This document shows, piece by piece, positions 42,974-52,081 of a DNA stretch of 64,000 bases. Positions within the stretch are counted from its first letter, which is position 1; each line of letters begins with the position of its first letter. The position numbers and the translations under genes were made by a program. This stretch comes from Treponema sp. (lineage in GTDB: Bacteria; Spirochaetota; Spirochaetia; Treponematales; Treponemataceae): positions 62,001 through 126,000 of the forward strand of contig JAFXSM010000030.1 of NCBI GenBank assembly GCA_017525605.1, given 5' to 3'. Under the pieces are notes generated by a model. It saw only the letters and a list, made by a program, of their open reading frames with translations. It had not been told where the DNA came from and did not search any database.

Positions 42974-43534
42974 TTGGAAGAGCAATCAACGCCGTCGTCT
43001 GTCAGGTCTTACAATGCATCTGATCCAGCTGATTTCAAGGCGATTTACAAAGAAACTTTCAAACTTCTGTACACGATTTCATGGCGTGTCGTGAATGATG
43101 AGGAGGCCGCCGAGGATTTGGTCCACGATTCGTACATCAAGGCAAATTCGAAAGGCATGGTTTTCCCGAGCATGGATGACGCAAAATTCTGGCTTATTCG
43201 TGTCGTGAAAAATGCGTCTCTCAACTATGCGATGCGGAAAACTCGCGAAGGCAAGGCTTATCACAAGGCATTCTACGAGGACACGCGCAAGATTGAGACC
43301 GGAGAGCAGGAAGTTCTGAAGACGGAAGCCCGGAAAAAAGCTGTTGATGCACTGAACAAACTGCCGAAAAAATTGAGGGAAGTTCTCATCCTCAAGGAAT
43401 ATGGGGATTTGAACTACAAGGAAATCGGCAAAATCTTGGGCATAACGGAAGGCAACGTGAAAGTCCGGGTGTTCAGGGCGCGCGAGAAGCTTGAAAACTT
43501 GATAGGCGATGTCGATTCGGTTTCTTTCAATTAA
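42974..43534 (+). CDS. ECF-type RNA polymerase sigma factor
   Basis: 186 aa. Region 2 (KLLYTISWRVVNDEEAAEDLVHDSYI plus SFWLIRVVKN-like AKFWLIRVVKN) and region 4 (LPKKLREVLILKEYGDLNYK plus EIGKILGITEGNVKVRVFRAREKL) are both intact; there is no region 1 or 3. I accept a TTG start because GGGAT lies at good spacing before it and the following residues fit. The next gene encodes a likely membrane anti-sigma factor. The neighbourhood cysS/ECF sigma also occurs in T. pallidum. Confidence 0.93.
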   Translation: MEEQSTPSSVRSYNASDPADFKAIYKETFKLLYTISWRVVNDEEAAEDLVHDSYIKANSKGMVFPSMDDAKFWLIRVVKNASLNYAMRKTREGKAYHKAFYEDTRKIETGEQEVLKTEARKKAVDALNKLPKKLREVLILKEYGDLNYKEIGKILGITEGNVKVRVFRAREKLENLIGDVDSVSFN

Positions 43535-43563
43535 AAATCTGTTCTTAATGCGAGGAGAAAAAT

Positions 43564-44367
43564 ATGGCTTGTCAAAAAGATTTGCATTCGATTTACATTG
43601 ACGATGAAATGCCTGAGACTTTCGTGCCTGAGTATGAAAGCCTGTTGAAGAGCGATTCGGAGAGTTCGGCCGATTATGAGCGGATGAAGAAAATTCACGA
43701 TTTGCTCAGTTTTGATGCCGAAAGTGAGTCTTCAAAAATTTCTGACGAATTTATGGAAGAAAGCTTCAGGAGATTGCAGAGCAAGATGCGTTTCTCTCAG
43801 ACAGTCGAGATGGCTGCTCCGAAGAAAAACGCGTTTTCTTTCATGAAATTCCCGGTTTCGTTCGCCGCGGCCGCTGCTGTCTTTGCCGTGATTTTTGTTC
43901 CTCTAAGCTCGCGCAATTCTGCTGACGATAACGTTGCAATCAATGCGATTTCCCACATTGATTTGCAGCCGGTTGCCGATGCGGACGTGAAAATCGACGG
44001 AAACATCGACAGCTACAAGCTCCCGGAAGTTTTCTCTGCAGTCGCGAAAGCCGAGTCGGCAGCCGGAAAAACAGTTTCAGCTTCGGTTTCAACCGCAGTT
44101 TCTTCTAAGAACAGCGAACATGTTGTAAAATCTATGGGAAATATTTCAGAAGAACCGAAAGTTGCTTTGTCGGAAAATCCAGCTTCCGAAACGCACGATG
44201 CAGTTCAGCAGAAGACGATACAGGCTTCGGCTGTTGTGTCGAGCAGAACGCGCAATTTCGGTTCTCAGATGACTTCTGTTGACGTTTTCAGGCCGAATTT
44301 TTCGAGCAACAGCTCAATGCAGATGCGTGTTCCCGAATTCGGCGAGATTCCGGTTCAGCAGGAGTAA
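43564..44367 (+). CDS. Putative membrane-anchored anti-sigma factor
   Basis: 267 aa. The N-terminal 95 residues form an acidic helical region starting MACQKDLHSIYIDDEMPETF (like the start of zinc-less anti-sigma domains), followed by a single membrane helix (about 97-117, FPVSFAAAAAVFAVIFVPLS) and a low-complexity Ser/Ala-rich periplasmic tail. This layout, and a position 29 bp after an ECF sigma gene, support an anti-sigma role (inference). A canonical HxxxCxxC zinc motif is absent. Confidence 0.7.
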   Translation: MACQKDLHSIYIDDEMPETFVPEYESLLKSDSESSADYERMKKIHDLLSFDAESESSKISDEFMEESFRRLQSKMRFSQTVEMAAPKKNAFSFMKFPVSFAAAAAVFAVIFVPLSSRNSADDNVAINAISHIDLQPVADADVKIDGNIDSYKLPEVFSAVAKAESAAGKTVSASVSTAVSSKNSEHVVKSMGNISEEPKVALSENPASETHDAVQQKTIQASAVVSSRTRNFGSQMTSVDVFRPNFSSNSSMQMRVPEFGEIPVQQE

Positions 44368-44428
44368 TAAAGGTGTTCGGAAAGTTCATTTTTCCGGGCA
44401 TCAATCTTGAATTTAAACGGAAATAAAG

Positions 44429-46147
44429 ATGTTCTCACTCCTTTTCAGAAAATCTCCTCTTTTCAGAACGATTCTTTATGCGCTGATAATTTTTGGCGCA
44501 TTGGGAGTCGTTTCTGTCGTTACCAAGCAGGTGAAGAAAACTCCTGTCATCGAAAGTATCAGCCCGGCCGTCGGAAGTGCGGGCGACACAATGACAATCA
44601 CGGGCTCCAATTTCGGCAAAATGCGCAACAATTCGTATGTGGAGCTTAGCGGAGGCAGGATAACTGCAAGCGGGTATGTCGAGTGGGACGATGCGAAAAT
44701 CAAAATCATAATTCCTTCAAATGTTCAGGACGGGCTTGTGAATGTCGTGACGAGTTCCGGCAAGTCGAAGCCTGCTTTTTTCGCAAACGAATCGGGCATT
44801 CCGATAGAAGCTCCGCCTGACACAGTGTCTTCCCTGCCGATGATTTCGTCTGTTTCTCCTGCGTCGGCATCCGTCGGAAGCTCCGTTGTCATAACCGGAA
44901 TGAATTTCGGCAGCGTTAGGGGAAATTCCCTCGTCTATTTCACTGCGAACCGCGAGGGCAATTCGAGCAAAAATTCGAGCGAAGAACTTCCTTCAATTGC
45001 TGCTAACGAAGACGAATTCGACTACGAGTCATGGACCGACACCGAAATCCGCGTGCGTGTGCCTGACGGGGCTGCGTCCGGGACTGTGTTCGTGAAAACT
45101 GACAAGGGCGTGAGCGGCAACAAAAAACTCGATGTGAAATTCAGTGCCGGAACGAAAAATTATTCGTCGAAGAAAACGTATTCGATAAAACTCAACGAAG
45201 ATGTCGATTCAATCGCGTCGAAAAATGCATCGAGCATAACGCTTCGTGTTCCGCGTCCTGTCGTCTCTTCGTCGCAGCCGGAAGTCGAGCTGAACGAGTC
45301 ATCGCCGGAGCCGCTCGTCGCGAATTTCAACAACACTCTCATTCATCAGATTGAACTTCAGCGTGCGGACAAAAACAAGGGAAATGCAGAAAATGCGCAG
45401 AAATTCAAATTCGTGCAGAATTTCGTCGTCACTCTCTATTCTGTGAAAACGAACATCAGGGCAAAAGACGTGAAGCAGTACGACAAAAATAAGATTCTTT
45501 TCAAAAAATTCACTTCGCCGGACGCGCTTGTGAGTTGCGATGACAAAGATGTTGTCGAATTCGCGAAGAAAATCGTCGGAAAAGAGAAGAATCCGTATCT
45601 TCAGGCAAAGCTCGTGTACGATTATTTTGTCCAGAACTGTACTTTGCTGATGTACCAGCGTGAGCAGACTTCTTCGCCAAAGGATTTGCTGAAAGAAACA
45701 AAGCACGGCAAGAAAAATGCTGGAGACGCGTATGATTTTTCTGTCATGTACGCGTCAGTTCTTCGCGCGCTCAAAATTCCGTGCGTTCCTGTTGCTGGAA
45801 TCCTTGTGAATTCGGATATGTCGTCGAAGAACCACTGGTGGAACGAATTTTACATTGAGAATTTCGGATGGGTTCCTGTCGATGTTTCGATTGCGCTCGG
45901 CTTGGAATTCTCCGCGTTCAAGGAACTTTCTGATACGACTGCGGCTGATTTCTACTTCGGAAACATCGAAAATCAGCACGTCGCTTTCTCGCGTGGCTGG
46001 AACGAAATCAAACAGTCGCTTGTAAACGGAAAAATCGTCTATCGCCCGAAAACCTTCGCTTTCCAGTCAATTTGGGAAGAGACGAGCGAGGGACGCGTAA
46101 ATTACAGTTCGCTTTGGAACAATCCAATCGTTACTGGAATCTATTAA
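44429..46147 (+). CDS. IPT/TIG-repeat protein with transglutaminase-like domain lacking the catalytic Cys
   Basis: 572 aa. Membrane helix (about 13-32), two TIG/IPT repeats (VIESISPAVGSAGDTMTITG and MISSVSPASASVGSSVVITG), a linker, and a C-terminal transglutaminase-fold domain (about 395-520). The domain keeps His469 (NHWWNEFY) and Asp485 (FGWVPVDVS), but where the nucleophile Cys of G-D-C should stand it has Ala434 (NAGDAYDFS), so it is predicted to be non-catalytic. It is co-directional with the sigma/anti-sigma genes, 62 bp downstream. A role in envelope binding or structure is inferred. Confidence 0.85.
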   Translation: MFSLLFRKSPLFRTILYALIIFGALGVVSVVTKQVKKTPVIESISPAVGSAGDTMTITGSNFGKMRNNSYVELSGGRITASGYVEWDDAKIKIIIPSNVQDGLVNVVTSSGKSKPAFFANESGIPIEAPPDTVSSLPMISSVSPASASVGSSVVITGMNFGSVRGNSLVYFTANREGNSSKNSSEELPSIAANEDEFDYESWTDTEIRVRVPDGAASGTVFVKTDKGVSGNKKLDVKFSAGTKNYSSKKTYSIKLNEDVDSIASKNASSITLRVPRPVVSSSQPEVELNESSPEPLVANFNNTLIHQIELQRADKNKGNAENAQKFKFVQNFVVTLYSVKTNIRAKDVKQYDKNKILFKKFTSPDALVSCDDKDVVEFAKKIVGKEKNPYLQAKLVYDYFVQNCTLLMYQREQTSSPKDLLKETKHGKKNAGDAYDFSVMYASVLRALKIPCVPVAGILVNSDMSSKNHWWNEFYIENFGWVPVDVSIALGLEFSAFKELSDTTAADFYFGNIENQHVAFSRGWNEIKQSLVNGKIVYRPKTFAFQSIWEETSEGRVNYSSLWNNPIVTGIY

Positions 46148-46186
46148 AATAGCTGAAATGGCTAAATGGCATGGAGGAAAGAAAAA

Positions 46187-46882
46187 ATGTCAACAAAAGT
46201 TTTGTCTGTGGGCGGATCTATCGTTGCCCCTGAATATCCTGATACGGATTTCGTCAAGAAATTTGTCGAAATGGTGAAGAAGTTTCTTGAGGAGAACAAG
46301 AACGACAGATTGATTCTTGTCGTCGGCGGCGGTGGCCCTGCAAGAATCTACCAGAAGGCTTTCAGAAGCGTCTGTGAGATTGCGGAGAACGACGGAACTG
46401 ACGCTGCCGACTGGATTGGAATCATGGCGACAAGGCTGAACGCTCAGTTCGTCAAGGCTTGCTTCGGCGAATTGTGCAAGGAAGCAGTCGTGACCGACCC
46501 GACCCAGGCCAACGAATTCTCAGGAAGAGTCCTCGTCGCTGCCGGCTGGAAACCTGGTTTCTCAACTGACAATGACGCAGTTCTCCTCGCAGAGAAATTC
46601 GATGCCGACACCGTTGTGAACCTTTCGAACATCGAAAAAGTTTACACTGACGACCCAAGAAAAAATCCTGACGCAAAACCGCTCGATGAAATTTCATGGG
46701 CAGATTTCAGGAAAATGGTCGGTGACGAGTGGGTTCCGGGAAAAAATTGTCCGTTCGACCCGATTGCAAGCAAAAAAGCACAGGAGCTGAAACTCGTCGT
46801 AATCTGCGCCGGCGGAAAAAACATCGAGAACACAAAGTCAATCCTCGAAGGCAAATCATACGTCGGAACTACAATCCGCTGA
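46187..46882 (+). CDS. pyrH: UMP kinase
   Basis: About 231 aa. Amino-acid-kinase-fold enzyme converting UMP to UDP. It begins STKVLSVGGSIVAP and has VVGGGGPARIYQ, GRVLVAAGWKPGFSTDNDAVLLAE and VYTDDPRKNPDAKPLDEISW, closer to the archaeal-type UMP kinase than to the standard bacterial type. The start is the ATG at 46187 with GGAGG upstream; an in-frame ATG at 46166 precedes that site and is rejected. Confidence 0.92.
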   Translation: MSTKVLSVGGSIVAPEYPDTDFVKKFVEMVKKFLEENKNDRLILVVGGGGPARIYQKAFRSVCEIAENDGTDAADWIGIMATRLNAQFVKACFGELCKEAVVTDPTQANEFSGRVLVAAGWKPGFSTDNDAVLLAEKFDADTVVNLSNIEKVYTDDPRKNPDAKPLDEISWADFRKMVGDEWVPGKNCPFDPIASKKAQELKLVVICAGGKNIENTKSILEGKSYVGTTIR

Positions 46883-46896
46883 TGAAAAAAAACAGA

Positions 46897-47078
46897 ACAT
46901 AGTAAACGATGTTCACATCACTGTGACTAATTCTCCAATGAAGGTACGGCGTAAGCCGTGCCGTGAACGCTCGCATACACAGAAAAATGTTTAGTACGTA
47001 TTGTTCTGTGGCAAGCGACTGGTTCCCGCTGTGAGCTTGTTTCTAATCTTTACATTCAGCATTAATTCGACATTCGAA
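46897..47078 (-). repeat. Degenerate palindromic element, copy 5
   Basis: Its right part (GCTTGTTTCTAATC, then ACATTCAGCATTAATTCGAC) matches the end of copy 1. The left and middle are replaced by other hairpins: GAACAT-N8-ATGTTC (46899-46918 region) and GGTACGGC-GTAA-GCCGTGCC (46941-46962 region). It ends a few bases from the glucosaminidase stop codon. Confidence 0.7.
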
Positions 47079-47081
47079 TTT

Positions 47082-47900
47082 TTATTTTCCTTCCAACCTT
47101 GTTAGTATCGCGTCGAGTTTCGCGCCGTAGTTTGGGTCTGTTGCCCATGTTTTTGTAAGTCCGAAAATGTCTGTCACGAACTTCGTCTTGTGAACCCATT
47201 CGTATCTCGGGTCAACGAGTTCCCTGTGGAGTTCGATTTCTTCCGTTGTCGCATACGCCTGAAGATGCTGGATGTGCGCCCTCACTCCAAGCTGCTCCGT
47301 TTCGAACGTCGCGCCCCTGTTGTTCACGTCGATTGAGCCGAGTCCGCAGAAATTGTTCATGTCCTCGGAAACGAGATTGCCGAATCTAAGAAAACCAGTC
47401 TCGTGGCACATCTGCACGAACGCAACGTCCGAATTGATTCCTTCCGCATTCGCTTCTTCGATGTAATATTTTGCAAGACGCTTCACTTTTCGCTTGCTCG
47501 CCTTTTTGTTGTTCTTCATGAAAAATTTGTACAGCTCTTTCTGCGTCTTTTTTCCGACCCCGATTAAGCTTCGCGAAATCTTTCCGTCGTCTTGCACTTC
47601 TTCTTTTTTTGCGCTTGTTTCGGCGACTTCAACATTTTTCTTGTCGCTTTCATTTTCTGTGTCGCTCTCAGGTTCTGTCACGGTTTCCGTTTCCTTCTGA
47701 GCCACATCGTTCTGTTGCTCGGTTTCGGAATTTTCTTCGCCTTCCGTCTGATTTTCCGGTTCCTGCTCTGTCTGGGAATTTTCCTCAGCTTGTTCTACTG
47801 GTTCGGGGATTTCTGTCGGCTCTGTGTTCTTTGTTGATACACATGAGAATAGTGAAATAGAAGATAATAGTATAAATTGAATAAAAATCTGTTTTTTCAT
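47082..47900 (-). CDS. Glucosaminidase-domain lipoprotein
   Basis: 272 aa with a lipobox LFSC (Cys at about 20), a long Glu/Gln/Thr-rich linker (25-110) and a C-terminal lysozyme-like glucosaminidase domain (about 125-270). The catalytic Glu lies in AFVQMCHETGFLRFGN, and FCGLGSIDVNNRGATF and GVRAHIQHLQAYA follow the family pattern. It probably cuts the peptidoglycan glycan chain at N-acetylglucosamine, acting from the outer or inner membrane. It stands alone, divergent from radC. Confidence 0.9.
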   Translation of the reverse strand: MKKQIFIQFILLSSISLFSCVSTKNTEPTEIPEPVEQAEENSQTEQEPENQTEGEENSETEQQNDVAQKETETVTEPESDTENESDKKNVEVAETSAKKEEVQDDGKISRSLIGVGKKTQKELYKFFMKNNKKASKRKVKRLAKYYIEEANAEGINSDVAFVQMCHETGFLRFGNLVSEDMNNFCGLGSIDVNNRGATFETEQLGVRAHIQHLQAYATTEEIELHRELVDPRYEWVHKTKFVTDIFGLTKTWATDPNYGAKLDAILTRLEGK

Positions 47901-47965
47901 GCAAAAACTTTAAAGATTTTTTGAAAAAAATGTAATCCATGAAAAATTCGCGATAAGTAGATTGT

Positions 47966-48619
47966 ATGAAAAAGAGTGAAAAAAAATTGCAAATCCGAGA
48001 ATTGACTTTGCTGAACGGGCTTTCGTTTCCGAGCGACGAGGAACTCATAATGCTGCTGCTCGGAAGCGGGACGAAAGAGCGGCCGGTTGATAAATTGTCG
48101 AAAGAAGTGCTTTCTGTTTTGATGAAGAGCAACAAAGAGGACATGGTGCAGAATCTGACGAAGATAAGCGGAATAGGGCAGAACAGGGCTTTGGCGGTTG
48201 CCGCCGCAATGGAGCTCGGTCGCCGCCTGAACAGGACTCCGCAGGTGACGATGTGCGAGCCCGGCGACATTCTTCCGTATATACAGGGATATTCGATGCA
48301 GCCGCAGGAGCATTTCCTTTGCGTAAGTTTGAACGGTGCGCGCGAGGTTATCGGGATACGCGTCGTGTGCGTCGGTTCTGGCAACATGGCGATTCTTCGT
48401 CCGTCAGATGTTTTTGCGGAGGCGATGAAAGAACACGCATCCGCAATTGTCGTGAGCCACAACCACCCGAGCGGAAACCCGACTCCGAGCGATGCCGACA
48501 TCAAGACGACGCACGAGCTTATAGAAGCCTCGCATCTTCTCGGAATCGCGCTTCTTGACCACATCATACTCGGAAAGAACAGCTATTTTTCTTTCCTTGA
48601 GCATGACATGCTTTTGTGA
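47966..48619 (+). CDS. radC: RadC family protein
   Basis: 217 aa. An N-terminal UPF0758 helix-hairpin-helix (LTKISGIGQNRALAVAAAME) and a C-terminal JAB/MPN+ domain with the metal site SHNHPSGNPTPSDAD. Despite the gene name, its role in DNA repair is unproven; the fold is a metalloprotease-like one. It is divergent from the glucosaminidase gene and convergent with the TPR gene (1 bp between stops). Confidence 0.93.
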   Translation: MKKSEKKLQIRELTLLNGLSFPSDEELIMLLLGSGTKERPVDKLSKEVLSVLMKSNKEDMVQNLTKISGIGQNRALAVAAAMELGRRLNRTPQVTMCEPGDILPYIQGYSMQPQEHFLCVSLNGAREVIGIRVVCVGSGNMAILRPSDVFAEAMKEHASAIVVSHNHPSGNPTPSDADIKTTHELIEASHLLGIALLDHIILGKNSYFSFLEHDMLL

Positions 48620-48620
48620 G

Positions 48621-49766
48621 TTAGAAATCGAGTTTTTGCAGCTCGGCGAGTGCGATTTTGTCGTTCGGGTCGTATTCGAGCACAGTCTGGAAATACGCAG
48701 CCGCTTTTGCCGGATTTCCTTCTTTGAGTTCAAGATATCCGAGGTTCGAGATGATTTTTGTGTTCTCGGAATCTTTCGAAAGTGCCTTTTCGAGCATTTT
48801 CTTCGCTTCGTCGAATTTTCCTTCTTCCATGAGGCAGATTGAAAGCTCGTTGTAAGTGTCGCTCGTCTCCCCGCCCTCAAGCGAAAGTGCTTTTTCGAAT
48901 GCCAGCTTTGCGTCGCCGAACCGTTCGAGCTTTCTGAGTCCCCAGCCGAGCATGAACCATGCGTTCCAAACGCCAGGATTTTTCTCGATGAATTCGCGGA
49001 TCTCCTCAATGCCTTTCTCTTCTTCGCCACGGGAAATCAGGTCGTATGCCGCATTGAAGTGGTCGTCTTCCATGTTCCTGTTTGCGATGTCGTCCAGAAT
49101 CTGCTGTGCGCGGTTCTTTTTGTATTCGCCGTTGTCGCCGAGGTCTTCTTCTTTTTTGTCGCAGATGAGAGCAAGGTACGTCTCGAAATTGTCTTTTGCC
49201 TTCTTGAAATCCCTTTTTTTGAGGAAGAAGAATCCCGCGTTGAAGAATGCGTCAGGAATCGGCGGCTCCGCATTGAGCGCGTCCTGATAATAGACGAGCG
49301 CGTCCGCATCATACGCATCCGCATCTTCGATAAGCCCTGATTTTCTGTACGAGTCTGCTCTCTGGTCGAAGAAAAGCGCGGTGTTCAGAACCGTTATCAT
49401 GTCCTCCGGGTCGAATCCGCGGAGTGCGCGGAAAATTTCCTCCGCAAGCTCGAAATCTTCGTTCTTTGCCTTGAGGATTGCAGCCTCGGAAAGTTCTTTT
49501 TTTACGTTCGGCCGAGCGTCTTTCAGAAAACGCCTGTAATATTCGATGTTCGCGTTTTTCGGGTCATACGCCATCACAGTCAGGATGCCTGAAAGAATCT
49601 GCTCTTCCGTGAGCTCCTTCATGTTGAACGTTCCCGGCGCGTCCGCATCTTTCTTCTGCACTGGCAGCGGAATCGTCGGGTCGATGTGCATTGCTTTTGC
49701 CGACGGCTTGAAATCTTCTGGCAACTGTATGTAATAAATCGTTTCAAGTGGTGAATTCTGGAGCAT
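48621..49766 (-). CDS. Tetratricopeptide-repeat protein
   Basis: 381 aa, cytosolic, no signal peptide. TPR-like helices run through most of the protein, clearest at the C terminus (WNAWFMLGWGLRKLERFGDA, then TKIISNLGYLELKEGNPAKA). An N-terminal segment (PLETIYYIQLPEDFKPSAKA) may be a separate small domain. It is likely a protein-interaction scaffold; partner unknown. It is followed by no obvious operon member; the PilZ gene upstream is separated by a terminator. Confidence 0.8.
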   Translation of the reverse strand: MLQNSPLETIYYIQLPEDFKPSAKAMHIDPTIPLPVQKKDADAPGTFNMKELTEEQILSGILTVMAYDPKNANIEYYRRFLKDARPNVKKELSEAAILKAKNEDFELAEEIFRALRGFDPEDMITVLNTALFFDQRADSYRKSGLIEDADAYDADALVYYQDALNAEPPIPDAFFNAGFFFLKKRDFKKAKDNFETYLALICDKKEEDLGDNGEYKKNRAQQILDDIANRNMEDDHFNAAYDLISRGEEEKGIEEIREFIEKNPGVWNAWFMLGWGLRKLERFGDAKLAFEKALSLEGGETSDTYNELSICLMEEGKFDEAKKMLEKALSKDSENTKIISNLGYLELKEGNPAKAAAYFQTVLEYDPNDKIALAELQKLDF

Positions 49767-49822
49767 TTTGAACCTCTGTTCCTTATTAGTTGATTAATTG
49801 TTGTTTGTATTTTATGCGAATG

Positions 49823-49847
49823 AAAAAGCCCCAAAAAACTGGGGCTT
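49823..49847 (-). terminator. Terminator of the PilZ gene
   Basis: On the minus strand AAGCCCC / GGGGCTT (7-bp stem with an 8-nt loop) is followed by a T run, 31 nt after the PilZ stop codon. Confidence 0.85.
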
Positions 49848-49877
49848 ATATCTTGCGAAAAATTAGAATTTCCTTTT

Positions 49878-50747
49878 CTAAGAGTTCTGATTTGCAGCCG
49901 CTCTTTGTGCAGCTATCTGGTCGCTTGCCGAAAGGGCAGCCTTTCGCACTGTCGTCAGATAACTGTTTATGTGGATTTTATACGAAAGCGGAACCTGATT
50001 CTCATCGAATTTGATGCTGGCAGCACAGATATCTTTTCTGCCTTCTATCGGTTCTGCTGACATTATCATTCCCTTCACGGAAATAACTTCGTCCGGGTCT
50101 GTGAAATTTGCTTTCAGCTCGGCTTCCTTGTTCATCATGAAATGCGGGATTCCGACGAGGAACACCTTTGCGCCCGAAAAAGACAAATCCCTGATGATAC
50201 AGTGCCGCGGAACGCCCTGAACGACGAGCACGCATTCTTCCTTCACTAGTCCGAGCTTTCTCTTGCTGTCTTCGCTCATGACAATGCGCTCTTCCTTTCT
50301 GCGCACCGCATTTGTGTTCGCCTCAAGCATTCTTCCGATGACTTCTATCAAATCATCCGGCGGTCTCTGCGTGTATTGCAAAGTCACGAGTGCCAAATCG
50401 CCCTGGCCTTGGAGAAGCTGTTTGTCCGAAACTTTTGTCGAGACAAAGAAAGTCACCAACTGCCCGCTATCCTGAAAAAAAGCGAATTTCAGCTGAACCG
50501 AAGGAGGCTCCTTTCCGACGAGAACCTCAAAAGCTTCAGTCTTTGTATTGATGATTATTTTTGCCTTCTGAAAAGAAGTCGAATTCAATATGCACGGGCA
50601 CAATTTCACATCAGACTCGACGGAATACTTTATCTGAATCTGCCGCGGATCAAGTTTCAATGATCTTATGATGTCTTTGTTGAATATAACTTCCCGATCG
50701 CGGTATTGGTCGTAATATCGCGTGAGTTGTTGACTTGTAGCAATTCC
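49878..50747 (-). CDS. PilZ-domain c-di-GMP receptor
   Basis: About 289 aa. The C-terminal PilZ domain has both nucleotide contacts: RKEER (RxxxR) and DLSFSG (D/N-x-S-x-x-G). The N-terminal half (from GIATSQQLTRYYDQYRDREV) forms a separate module, as in flagellar-type PilZ proteins of spirochaetes. The start at 50747 fits the family; the upstream 13 codons look like non-coding sequence. It should link c-di-GMP from the GGDEF enzyme to motility or the cell envelope. Confidence 0.9.
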   Translation of the reverse strand, partial: GIATSQQLTRYYDQYRDREVIFNKDIIRSLKLDPRQIQIKYSVESDVKLCPCILNSTSFQKAKIIINTKTEAFEVLVGKEPPSVQLKFAFFQDSGQLVTFFVSTKVSDKQLLQGQGDLALVTLQYTQRPPDDLIEVIGRMLEANTNAVRRKEERIVMSEDSKRKLGLVKEECVLVVQGVPRHCIIRDLSFSGAKVFLVGIPHFMMNKEAELKANFTDPDEVISVKGMIMSAEPIEGRKDICAASIKFDENQVPLSYKIHINSYLTTVRKAALSASDQIAAQRAAANQNS

Positions 50748-50849
50748 CATAAATGTAATGATAATCCATAAAAAATTACTCGTCAACGAAAGTATTAAAT
50801 CAGTTTTGAATCAGTTTTATTGAATTGCAAATTTCAGATGTGCGTTGTT

Positions 50850-51680
50850 TCAAAACGAAAAGCCCATGTATGCGGGATTTTTTCTCGGAATTTCAGTGTT
50901 TCGGATTTCGCCCGACAAAAAAAACGAAGTGGAGCTTCCTCCGTCGAATTCCAGCGCGTCCGCCGCTCCCAGATTTTTCAGGATTTCTGCGCATTCCTGA
51001 TATGAAAGCCCGCGTTTGAAAAAATATTTCTCTGCGGAAAGAAGATAGAGCGTTCTTCCGTCTGCTGAAATCCCTGCCGCGCTTCTCGCGTCGTAAGATG
51101 TGTTCTTGAACTGGATTTCCTTTCCGTTTTTCAGAATCGCATATGCGCCCCCGAATGCGAATTTCGCGTTCTCAAGCGATTTTTCTTCCTGAGTCCCGAT
51201 GATTTTTGCCGAAAATCCTTCGTCTTCTTCCTTAAAAATAAGCGCGCTGTACATTTTCGATTCCTGCGATATTTTTGTTCCGTCCGCAATGTGCACGCCG
51301 ATTATTTTTCCGCTTTTCATGTACGGGTTCGTGTTCATGGCGATTTTCGCGCCCGAATGTCTTATGAATTTTCTGAATTTTATTGAATCCTGATTGTCCG
51401 AATCTGCGTTGGGGTAGGCTAAGATTTTGAGCTTTTTGTTCTGCAGGTTTATCTTTGCGCAGTGGTATTTTATTTTCCCGTTTCGGAAAGTGAAAAATTC
51501 GATGTCGGAATTTTCTCCGAATTTCTTCCATAAAACTGTGTTCGGTTTCAGAAAATCATCGTCAGTTTGTGAAATCGGAGCTGATGCGCAAGAAAAAACG
51601 GGCAAAAAAATGACGAAAACAAATGAGATTAAATAAGAGAGGATTGAAAATGTCTTTTTTGTTCTCGTTTTTGTGCTCAT
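50850..51680 (-). CDS. Secreted phosphodiester glycosidase (NAGPA-type) protein
   Basis: 276 aa. A membrane/signal segment (about 11-30, followed by FSCAS, perhaps a lipobox) and a NAGPA/DUF2233 domain: AFGGAYAILKNGKEI, DARSAAGISADGRTLYLLSA and ALEFDGGSSTSFF with the conserved D-G-G-S-S. These enzymes cleave sugar-phosphodiester bonds, for example GlcNAc-1-phosphodiesters in envelope polymers. The substrate here is unknown. It is downstream of rpsU after a terminator. Confidence 0.88.
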   Translation of the reverse strand: MSTKTRTKKTFSILSYLISFVFVIFLPVFSCASAPISQTDDDFLKPNTVLWKKFGENSDIEFFTFRNGKIKYHCAKINLQNKKLKILAYPNADSDNQDSIKFRKFIRHSGAKIAMNTNPYMKSGKIIGVHIADGTKISQESKMYSALIFKEEDEGFSAKIIGTQEEKSLENAKFAFGGAYAILKNGKEIQFKNTSYDARSAAGISADGRTLYLLSAEKYFFKRGLSYQECAEILKNLGAADALEFDGGSSTSFFLSGEIRNTEIPRKNPAYMGFSF

Positions 51681-51682
51681 AT

Positions 51683-51715
51683 AAAAAATAAACCTCCAAG
51701 GTGTTCTCGGAGGTT
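51683..51715 (-). terminator. Terminator of rpsU
   Basis: AACCTCC / GGAGGTT with an 11-nt loop; on the minus strand a T-rich tract follows, 35 nt after the rpsU stop codon. It also reads as a weaker plus-strand terminator. Confidence 0.8.
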
Positions 51716-51749
51716 TTTGTCAAATCACATGATTTAGACAAGAATCGGC

Positions 51750-51962
51750 TTAGTAAGCTGATCTTGGGTCGTGTGTTTTGCGAGTCTTCTTCTGCATCTT
51801 GCGCTGAAGAGTCTTGTTCTTGCGGTTCTGGATTGTAGAAGGTTTCTCGTAGAATTCGCGCTTTTTGTATTCGCGGATGATTCCTTCTTTCTCAACCATT
51901 CTCTTGAAACGTTTGATTGCTTTTTCAAGGTTCTCATCGTTTCCGACTTCGATTGTTGCCAT
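51750..51962 (-). CDS. rpsU: Small ribosomal subunit protein bS21
   Basis: 70 aa, close to the normal S21 size. [20 protein letters not shown], then [13 protein letters not shown] and a basic C-terminal tail. The start at 51962 has an ideal GGAGGTGAG at 6-7 nt; upstream codons in the frame overlap that site and are not coding. It is monocistronic with its own terminator. Confidence 0.96.
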   Translation of the reverse strand: MATIEVGNDENLEKAIKRFKRMVEKEGIIREYKKREFYEKPSTIQNRKNKTLQRKMQKKTRKTHDPRSAY

Positions 51963-52081
51963 TATGTTCTCACCTCCCAACCCGGAGAATTTCCGTAAGT
52001 TCGGTGAGTATGACAGATTTTCTAAAACTCGTCAACTTGTCATGAAACTGAATTTTTCGAACTCGCCAATAAATCTCCAGA

